A stretch of DNA of 38,503 nt from Terriglobales bacterium (GTDB lineage Bacteria > Acidobacteriota > Terriglobia > Terriglobales > Acidobacteriaceae), in assembly GCA_030038475.1 (NCBI GenBank), contig JASHOU010000051.1:1-38503 (forward strand), in the 5' to 3' direction. This document shows, in pieces, positions 33,079-38,503 of this stretch (the stretch's first letter is position 1; each line of letters begins with the position of its first letter). The position numbers and the translations under genes are program-made. Below the pieces are notes generated by a model. That model did not search any database, was not told the origin of the DNA, and saw nothing but the letters and a program-made list of their open reading frames with translations.

Positions 33079-33738
33079 CTACTTGGGTTGCGCCACCACC
33101 CGCAGATACGGCCTCAGCGTCTTAAAGCCCGCGGGATATTTCTGCTTCGCTTGCTCGTCCGACACCGAGGTGGGAATGATAACGTCGTCTCCCGGCTTCC
33201 AATTCACCGGCGTGGCCACGTTGTGCTTGGCGTTGAGTTGGATGGAATCGAGCGCGCGCAGAACTTCGTCGAAGTTCCGTCCGCTGCTCATGGGGTAGAT
33301 CAGCATCAGCTTGATCTTTTTGTCGGGACCGATCACGAATACGGTGCGGACGGTGGCATTATCGGCGGCGGTGCGGCCCTCGCTGGTTGTGCCGGCCGTT
33401 TCCGGCAGCATATCGTAGAGCTTGGCGACTTTGAGTTCGGGATCGCCGATCATGGGATACGTCACCTTGTGACCTTGCGTGGCTTCGATGTCGGCAGACC
33501 ACTTTCCGTGGCTGGTGACCGGATCGACGCTCAAACCGATAATTTTCGTGTTGCGCTTCGCGAACTCCGGCGCGAGGCTCGCCATGTAACCCAACTCCGT
33601 GGTGCAGACGGGAGTGAAATCTTTGGGGTGGGAAAACAAAATCGCCCAGCCGTTGCCAATCCATTCGTGAAAGTTGATGGGGCCTTGGGTAGTTTCAGCG
33701 GTGAAGTTTGGGGCTTCGGAATTGATGCGGAGAGTCAT
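33079..33738 (-). CDS. 1-Cys peroxiredoxin (Prx6/AhpC-TSA type)
   Basis: 219 aa; reduces peroxides using peroxidatic cysteine C45 in FTPVCTTELG, encoded by TGC (not UGA). The thioredoxin fold reads FSHPKDFTPVCTTE with the conserved Pro and Thr; the C-terminal extension (PVNWKPGDDVIIP) is characteristic of Prx6. No resolving cysteine is evident. The start ATG 33738 agrees with the family N-terminus. It lies upstream of selC on the same strand. Confidence 0.95.
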   Translation of the reverse strand: MTLRINSEAPNFTAETTQGPINFHEWIGNGWAILFSHPKDFTPVCTTELGYMASLAPEFAKRNTKIIGLSVDPVTSHGKWSADIEATQGHKVTYPMIGDPELKVAKLYDMLPETAGTTSEGRTAADNATVRTVFVIGPDKKIKLMLIYPMSSGRNFDEVLRALDSIQLNAKHNVATPVNWKPGDDVIIPTSVSDEQAKQKYPAGFKTLRPYLRVVAQPK

Positions 33739-33840
33739 TTCGGTTCCTCGCGTAGTTTTCCTTAGATGGATGCTCGCGGACGTATCGCGGCTTCAAACCC
33801 TACAACATTAGTAGACAATAGAATATCGAGCGGGCGCCAA

Positions 33841-33882
33841 CTCGTCAACCGTGGCTCGTCAACCCCGGCTCGTCAACCGCAG
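33841..33882. repeat. 3x14-nt CTCGTCAACC tandem repeat
   Basis: Three 14-nt units, CTCGTCAACCGTGG, CTCGTCAACCCCGG and CTCGTCAACCGCAG, between the peroxiredoxin and PhzF-like genes. Confidence 0.85.
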
Positions 33883-33972
33883 TATGTCTTTTTTGCGACA
33901 GAAATTATCGTATTGCATCCAATCAGTGTCGCCGCGTTTGCGCAGGAAAATTAGCTCAGGATAAAACCGGAT

Positions 33973-34881
33973 ATGCCTGCCGCCGCACACAGCCTTTCTA
34001 TGGTGCAGGTCGATGTATTTACCGACCGCGCTTTCACCGGCAACTCGCTCGCAGTTTTCCTCGATGGACGCGGGTTGGCAACCGAGCAAATGCAGGCGAT
34101 CGCTCGAGAGATGAATCTTTCCGAGACGACCTTCATTCTCCCCGTGGATGCCGATGCGGAAAAGACGCACGGGGTTCGCGTGCGCATCTTTACCGTGCAG
34201 GAGGAACTGCCGTTTGCGGGGCATCCGACGCTGGGCACGGCATTTGTTTTGCGAACCGGGCCCGCCTATAAGGACGCCCGCGAAATCCGGCTCGATTTGA
34301 ATGCCGGAACAGTTCCCGTGAGTTTCACCGGCGAAGCGCCGCGGCCGACCTTCGGAGAAATGACCCAGAGAAATCCGGAGTTTGGGGCGGTCCACGACAT
34401 CGCGGACGTCGCCCGTGTTACCGGCCTCGACGGCGGTGATTTTGACGAATCGGCGCCCATTCAAACTGTCTCGACCGGCGTCCCTTTTACCATCGTTGCT
34501 TTGCGCTCGCTCAAGGCCTTGCAGAGCCTGCGCCTCGATGTCGGCCGATCGGCGGAATATCTGGGGCGAAGCGGAGGGAAGTTTTTTTACTTCGTTTGCC
34601 GCGAGACCGTCGATTCCAAAGCCCGACTTCACGCCCGTATGATTTTCTATGGCGGAGACGATCCCGCCACAGGTTCCGCGGCGGGATGCTGCGCCGCCTG
34701 GATGGTGGCGCACGGCGTGGCGGTGAGCGAAGAGCAGGTTTTGATCGAACAAGGGCTCGAAGTGCACCGCCCGAGCAGCATTTTTGTCCGCGCGGCGAAG
34801 CAAGGTAATCAGGTCGTCAATGTGCGTGTCGGTGGAAATTGTGTAGAAGTGTTGCGCGGCGAGCTGGCGCTGGCGGCTTAG
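33973..34881 (+). CDS. PhzF-family isomerase/epimerase-like protein
   Basis: 302 aa of the PhzF (diaminopimelate-epimerase-like) fold. MVQVDVFTDRAFTGNSLAVF, MNLSETTFIL with the family's catalytic Glu, FAGHPTLGTAF and GDDPATGSAAGC are visible. PhzF itself isomerises a phenazine precursor, but most family members, probably this one, have other unknown substrates; no other phenazine genes are here. Confidence 0.92.
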   Translation: MPAAAHSLSMVQVDVFTDRAFTGNSLAVFLDGRGLATEQMQAIAREMNLSETTFILPVDADAEKTHGVRVRIFTVQEELPFAGHPTLGTAFVLRTGPAYKDAREIRLDLNAGTVPVSFTGEAPRPTFGEMTQRNPEFGAVHDIADVARVTGLDGGDFDESAPIQTVSTGVPFTIVALRSLKALQSLRLDVGRSAEYLGRSGGKFFYFVCRETVDSKARLHARMIFYGGDDPATGSAAGCCAAWMVAHGVAVSEEQVLIEQGLEVHRPSSIFVRAAKQGNQVVNVRVGGNCVEVLRGELALAA

Positions 34882-35073
34882 TGGTCTGAAAAGAGGCAAC
34901 CGTCGCGGCGTTCGGCGCGATTGCACAACTTTGCCACACACGCGAGTGCCATTAGCAAACGCGGCACTTTACCGGCCCGGCGATTCTGTTTAGGATTCAC
35001 CTCGCTCCGATTCCCAAAAAAAATTCAATTTTGATGCAGAAAGTTTTTTGAGCAGATTCGCCCGGTTAGCCCC

Positions 35074-35502
35074 ATGAAGCCCAAAAAAACAATTCTTTGT
35101 GTGGACGATAACGAACAAGCCCTCTCGATTCGCAAAATCATGCTGGAAACGCGAGGCTATCGCGTGCTCGCATGCAACAATGCGGCGGCAGCGATCCAGG
35201 CGTTTCGCCACGGCGGCGTGGACCTGGTGCTCACCAACCTGACCATGCCCGGCGTGGATGGTTCGCAGCTGATCGAAGAAATCAAAAACCTTTCGCCGCA
35301 GACTCCGGCGGTGCTGCTTTCCGCCCGGACAAAGATCTACGAGCGCGAAACCTTGGCCGATGTTTTTCTTTCCAAGGGAATGTACGAGCCAGCGGAACTG
35401 CTGGAGCGCATTCGCCTGTTGCTGGTGCGCAAGCGCGGGCCGAAGCGGCATGTCGAACTCCAGACGCGCGCAGCACATGCGAGTCACGCGAGCGTGGCCT
35501 AG
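35074..35502 (+). CDS. Receiver-domain protein lacking the phosphoacceptor Asp (pseudo-receiver)
   Basis: 142 aa; a single CheY-type receiver. The acidic pocket D11-D12 (CVDDNE) and the Ser/Lys positions (VLLSAR, LSKGMYEP) are kept, but the residue that should be phosphorylated is N55 (LVLTNLTMP, codon AAC 35236-35238). It should not accept phosphate in the usual way and may act constitutively or as a decoy. The C-terminal tail is basic. It lies 92 nt before the ABC ATPase gene, same strand. Confidence 0.88.
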   Translation: MKPKKTILCVDDNEQALSIRKIMLETRGYRVLACNNAAAAIQAFRHGGVDLVLTNLTMPGVDGSQLIEEIKNLSPQTPAVLLSARTKIYERETLADVFLSKGMYEPAELLERIRLLLVRKRGPKRHVELQTRAAHASHASVA

Positions 35503-35594
35503 CGCAGGCCGCTGAGGGTTTGCGCCGAGTCTTGCTCCAGCAAACTTTGCTCGGTAAAAAACTTGCTGCCATCCTGTGATATGGTTTTCACTGG

Positions 35595-36320
35595 ATGTCG
35601 GCCTTTATCGAAGCAAGAGATCTGCGTAAAACCTACCGTGTGGGCAAAGTGGATGTGCCCGCCCTGCGCGGCGTTTCCTTCAGCGTGGAAAAAGGCGAGT
35701 TTGTCTCGGTCGTGGGCCCTTCGGGCAGCGGCAAATCCACGCTGTTTTATCTGCTGGGCGGACTGACTCGGCCTGACTCAGGCAGTGTGACCATCGACGA
35801 CGTAGATTTCGCTAAGCTCTCCGACTCCGAGCGGACGCGTTTGCGCAAAAGCAAAATCGGATTCGTCTTCCAGAAATTCAATCTTCTGCCCACGCTCAGC
35901 GCGCGCTCGAATATCGAAATTGCCGCCGATATCGCCGGCGCCGGCGCGCCCGATGCGGCGTACATGAAAACGATCACCGAAATGCTCGGCATTGCGCAGC
36001 GTCTGAATCACCGGCCCAACGAGCTCTCCGGCGGCGAGCAGCAGCGCGTTGCGTTGGCGCGGGCTCTGATCAATCGTCCGGCCATCGTGCTCGCCGACGA
36101 ACCCACCGGCAACCTCGATTCGAAAAATTCGGAGGTTGTGCTGGCGATGCTGCGCCAGTCGAATCGGAACTTAGGCCAGACAGTGCTGATGATTACGCAC
36201 AATCCCGAGGCGGCCAGCTATGGCGACCGCATTATCCATATGCGCGATGGCCAGATCGTTGCCGCCGACGAAGATCCGCAGTGGTCGCCGCATCCGCCAG
36301 CGCAGCAGGTGCAGCCCTGA
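35595..36320 (+). CDS. LolD/MacB-type ABC transporter ATP-binding protein
   Basis: 241 aa. Walker A GPSGSGKST, Q-loop VFQKFN, signature LSGGEQQRVALARAL, Walker B VLADEPTGNLDS and H-loop MITHN: complete and intact. LolD/MacB ATPases power lipoprotein export or efflux with a FtsX-type permease, but no permease gene adjoins it; the following gene is unrelated. It is therefore an orphan ATPase in this window. ATG 35595. Confidence 0.92.
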   Translation: MSAFIEARDLRKTYRVGKVDVPALRGVSFSVEKGEFVSVVGPSGSGKSTLFYLLGGLTRPDSGSVTIDDVDFAKLSDSERTRLRKSKIGFVFQKFNLLPTLSARSNIEIAADIAGAGAPDAAYMKTITEMLGIAQRLNHRPNELSGGEQQRVALARALINRPAIVLADEPTGNLDSKNSEVVLAMLRQSNRNLGQTVLMITHNPEAASYGDRIIHMRDGQIVAADEDPQWSPHPPAQQVQP

Positions 36321-36323
36321 GGT

Positions 36324-36800
36324 ATGCCCGGTCGAGAGTGCTACCACTGCAAGCAGTGGATCGAGGATGGAGAAGAGCACGACTGTTGGACGACCACTGA
36401 AGCGGCTCTGACGCAGGAACTCCCCGACGATCTGCGGGATGCTTGGGAGCGGCTGCGCGAGACAGCCGTTGCCTTCGGCGATCAACGGATTTACGCGTCG
36501 CACAAATCGATCATGTTCTCGCGCCAGTCCTGCTACTTTTTCGTGCGTCCCAAACGGAACTTTCTCGAACTCTGCGTCTTCCTCGGTCGCACGCTGAAGG
36601 CTCCTCAAGTGCGACGAAGTGACCGGGCATCGAGGTCCAAGGTTTATCACATCATTCACATCCGGCACCGCGATGAAGTCGAGGCACCCATCACTGACTG
36701 GCTTCGGGAGGCATACGAGCTTTCTGACGTGCTCACGCCGAAGGGCAAGGTTCGTGCCAAGTCAAAGAACAAGCCGAAGGCGAGACGGATTTTGCCTTGA
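36324..36800 (+). CDS. DUF5655-like hypothetical protein
   Basis: 158 aa. N-terminal Cys/His cluster (CYHCKQWIEDGEEHDC) could bind zinc. The central and C-terminal part (RIYASHKSIMFSRQ, VYHIIHIRHRDEVEAPITDW) resembles DUF5655 (my recollection of the family, not searched). Starts 4 nt after the ATPase stop, so likely co-transcribed. Basic C-terminus. Function unknown. Confidence 0.72.
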   Translation: MPGRECYHCKQWIEDGEEHDCWTTTEAALTQELPDDLRDAWERLRETAVAFGDQRIYASHKSIMFSRQSCYFFVRPKRNFLELCVFLGRTLKAPQVRRSDRASRSKVYHIIHIRHRDEVEAPITDWLREAYELSDVLTPKGKVRAKSKNKPKARRILP

Positions 36801-36834
36801 AGGTAGTAGTAGTTGCAATCGCAAAGGAGGTACT

Positions 36835-37224
36835 ATGCGTCGAGAACGTGCGCTGAAGGCCGTACTCGTAGCAGTGGGATTGTTATTTATCGCGGGAGTT
36901 ATTCCGCTGACCATGTTTTTCTCGCGAGACCCTGGCGTGCCCATGATCATGAGCATCTATATCACCCTCGGAGTTTTCCTGCTGCTGGCAGTGCGTGACC
37001 CGGCGGCGAACCGCAGCCTGATCGCCTTTGCCGGATGGGCGAACCTTGCGCATGCTGCGGTAATGGCAGCGCAGGAATACAGGAATGTGATCGAGCGCCA
37101 AGAACTCGCAGGAGTGGTTCTGTTCGGAATCGTCGGTGTGGTGCTGGTCACACTGGCTCCGGCGAAGCCAGTCGAGAAAGCTTCAGTTGAGATTGCCGAG
37201 ACCGTGAAACCCACTGTAAAATGA
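36835..37224 (+). CDS. Small four-helix membrane protein (DUF6632-like)
   Basis: 129 aa from ATG 36835, with AAAGGAGG 4 nt upstream; the frame extension to 36619 overlaps the previous gene and is not used. Four hydrophobic segments near residues 8-28, 38-52, 62-76 and 90-108. Resembles a family I recall as DUF6632 (unverified). tRNA-Gly starts 10 nt after its stop. Confidence 0.8.
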   Translation: MRRERALKAVLVAVGLLFIAGVIPLTMFFSRDPGVPMIMSIYITLGVFLLLAVRDPAANRSLIAFAGWANLAHAAVMAAQEYRNVIERQELAGVVLFGIVGVVLVTLAPAKPVEKASVEIAETVKPTVK

Positions 37225-37233
37225 AGGGGCCGA

Positions 37234-37308
<75 letters not shown>

Positions 37309-37429
37309 GATTATTCTTTCCGCGCGAACTCCCATTCCAAATTTTTCCTTTCGCGAGAGTTCCCCTTCTACTGCTTGCGACTTGGGATTACACTGTGCGG
37401 GCGATTCCAATTCCAAACCGAGGTTTTCT

Positions 37430-37954
37430 ATGAAGATCCTTTCCATGAAGATCGTTTCCACGAAGATCTATGGCATCAGTGTGGCAGTCTTGCTTTCAAT
37501 CGCCCTGGCCTGCGTTGCCCTGACCTGCGTTGCGCAGGATACCGGCCGCAAGTACATTGTGCTGCAACGTTCGCCGTCCCTCGCTGCGCTGCCCTTCAGC
37601 GATGGCGTGCTCGCTGGAAACACACTGTATATTGCCGGCCACATCGGGCTCGATCCGAAAACGGAGCAGCCGCCTGCCGACGCCGCCGAGGAAGCACGGC
37701 TGGCGATGGAGAGCACCAAGGCCACGGTTGAAGCCGCCGGAATGACGATGGAGGACGTGGTATCGCTGCAGGTGTTCTGCTCCGATGTCAACCTATATGA
37801 CACCTTCAACCAGGTGTACCGCACCTATTTTCATGGAGATTTCCCGGCCCGCGCCTTTATCGGATCGGGGAAGCTGCTGCGCGGAGGCAGATTCGAGGTG
37901 CTGGGAGTAGCGGTAAGGAAGTCGCCGGAGAAGTCCGCCGCCAAGTCTCAATGA
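37430..37954 (+). CDS. Exported RidA/YjgF-family protein
   Basis: 174 aa. N-terminus is three 15-nt units (MKILS, MKIVS, TKIYG) leading into a signal peptide (VAVLLSIALACVALTCVAQ). The remainder is the RidA fold: GVLAGNTLYIAGHIGLD, VEAAGMTMEDVVSLQVFC, and the active-site Arg in FPARAFIG. Cytosolic RidA destroys reactive enamine/imine intermediates; an exported form has an unclear role. GAGG 7 nt before ATG 37430; the second MKI (37445) is an alternative start. Confidence 0.9.
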   Translation: MKILSMKIVSTKIYGISVAVLLSIALACVALTCVAQDTGRKYIVLQRSPSLAALPFSDGVLAGNTLYIAGHIGLDPKTEQPPADAAEEARLAMESTKATVEAAGMTMEDVVSLQVFCSDVNLYDTFNQVYRTYFHGDFPARAFIGSGKLLRGGRFEVLGVAVRKSPEKSAAKSQ

Positions 37955-38016
37955 CCCGTGCCGCTTGATATGCGCGGGTGGACTTTTCTTAGCGATGACT
38001 TTAACTTAAGAAGTAG

Positions 38017-38090
38017 GGCGCGGTAGCCAAGTGGTAAGGCCGAGGTCTGCAAAACCTCTATCGTGAGTTCGATTCTCACCCGCGCCTCCA
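38017..38090 (+). tRNA. tRNA-Cys (GCA anticodon)
   Basis: 74 nt including CCA. Acceptor GGCGCGG/CCGCGCC, anticodon GCA at 38049-38051 in loop CTGCAAA, T-loop TTCGATT. A possible promoter (TGGACT, 17 bp, TAACTT) ends about 10 nt upstream. Confidence 0.96.
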
Positions 38091-38094
38091 ACAC

Positions 38095-38122
38095 TCGGCT
38101 TTCGGCTGTCGGCCCTCGGCTC
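38095..38122. repeat. 4x7-nt TCGGCTT tandem repeat
   Basis: TCGGCTT, TCGGCTG, TCGGCCC, TCGGCTC in exact register, directly downstream of tRNA-Cys. Confidence 0.8.
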
Positions 38123-38263
38123 CCGGAAAAAGTAAACCTCTCCACGGCCCGCCATCTCGAACCTCGGATCCAGTCCGACAAGTTTCGGCACCAGGCAAAC
38201 AACGAGGGCCGGCGGCTTCGGTACTGGTGCCGTTTCGCGCGGCGCCAGCGGCACCGTTGTCGA

Positions 38264-38503
38264 TTAGGTTGAATCGGCCCAGCGCGATTCAACCACATGC
38301 GTGGTATCGGAAGAATGAAGCTGGCGAGATTGATGAGCGTGGCCAGATTGACGATCGTGGCGAGGTTGAAGATGTTCGGCCACCACAACTTTCGGCTTCG
38401 ACAGAATGCGCATCGTCCAGATGAGATCGTCAAGCGAGGTTCCGAAGCCGAAGTGCGCATCGACAAATTCGAGTTCGCTCGCCGGGAGCGAAGTGCGTCC
38501 GGA
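38264..38503 (-). CDS. C-terminal part of an unidentified protein, extends off the window
   Basis: The frame is open from the right edge to TAA 38264-38266. The first 45 residues are protein-like (EFVDAHFGFGTSLDDLIWTM, then RILSKPKVVVAEH) and the last 30 are coded by an 18-nt repeat plus a hairpin, so its real C-terminus may be shorter. Identity not recognised. Another frame also stays open here, so this is uncertain. Confidence 0.45.
   Translation of the reverse strand, partial: SGRTSLPASELEFVDAHFGFGTSLDDLIWTMRILSKPKVVVAEHLQPRHDRQSGHAHQSRQLHSSDTTHVVESRWADST
38267..38294 (-). terminator. 10-bp hairpin at the end of the right-edge gene
   Basis: GGTTGAATCG/CGATTCAACC, a perfect 10-bp stem with an 8-nt loop. 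It overlaps the final codons of the minus-strand frame and has no T-tract, so it may be a terminator or a plain palindrome. Confidence 0.35.
38321..38374. repeat. 3x18-nt tandem repeat
   Basis: Three 18-nt units of form STGGCSAGATTGAYGAKC in perfect register. They lie in the coding frame of the partial minus-strand gene, and their length keeps frame. Confidence 0.85.

Noticed and set aside
33079-33738. Peroxiredoxin as a selenoprotein linked to adjacent selC
   Set aside because: The peroxidatic residue is encoded by TGC and the gene has no in-frame UGA.

Overview
The window looks like chromosomal DNA of an Acidobacteriota bacterium, probably of the Terriglobia/Koribacter type. This is an inference from GC-rich coding sequence, secreted proteins with choice-of-anchor-D and HAF-type repeats, MlaE/MlaF-like transporter genes and the style of intergenic repeats; no rRNA or marker gene settles it. 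Most of the window is ordinary chromosome with short accessory patches.

Layout. 1-4.2 kb: a membrane PDZ-GAF-PAS histidine kinase (5' end outside the window) translationally coupled to an NtrC-type sigma54 activator. 4.4-6.0 kb: an MlaE/MlaF-like lipid transporter pair. 6.1-7.4 kb: a low-GC membrane protein gene and an AT-rich spacer carrying two perfect parS (ParB-binding) sites. 7.4-9.7 kb: dinB, then an SRPBCC-ArsR operon with two palindromic operators. 10.0-12.0 kb: a secreted-protein gene split by a frameshift. 12.1-15.5 kb: glgA, rsmA, amrB. 15.5-18.8 kb: three exported proteins, ending with an M48 protease. 19.1-23.3 kb: a Tat-exported PLP enzyme followed by a propeller-phosphoesterase. 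23.3-24.0 kb: a PIN/RHH toxin-antitoxin pair with a palindromic operator. 24.1-26.1 kb: a response regulator, a small protein, an ICMT-like methyltransferase and a beta-barrel protein. 26.2-28.4 kb: a lower-GC patch with a transposase remnant and small exported or membrane proteins. 28.5-32.7 kb: a Gly-rich exported protein, a membrane protein, an MDR alcohol dehydrogenase and an amidohydrolase. 32.8-34.9 kb: selC (tRNA-Sec), a 1-Cys peroxiredoxin and a PhzF-like enzyme. 35.0-38.5 kb: a receiver protein lacking its phosphoacceptor Asp, an orphan ABC ATPase, a DUF5655-like protein, a small membrane protein, tRNA-Gly, an exported RidA-like protein, tRNA-Cys, and the 3' end of a minus-strand gene.

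The most unusual structural signal is a recurring set of short degenerate tandem repeats at gene edges. Between genes the unit is 7, 8 or 14 nt; inside genes it is 15 or 18 nt, so frame is kept, and there it makes pentapeptide duplications at protein termini or just after a signal peptide. The same ATCGGGTS-type 8-mer occurs at two loci 4.4 kb apart, once as an inverted pair of 5x8 arrays. Other items to check are the parS pair, the operator pair centred 42 bp apart, selC without selenoprotein genes nearby, the Asp-to-Asn receiver, the Walker-B Glu-to-Ser MlaF-like ATPase, and several genes whose -10-like hexamer lies 6-7 nt before the ATG, suggesting leaderless mRNAs.
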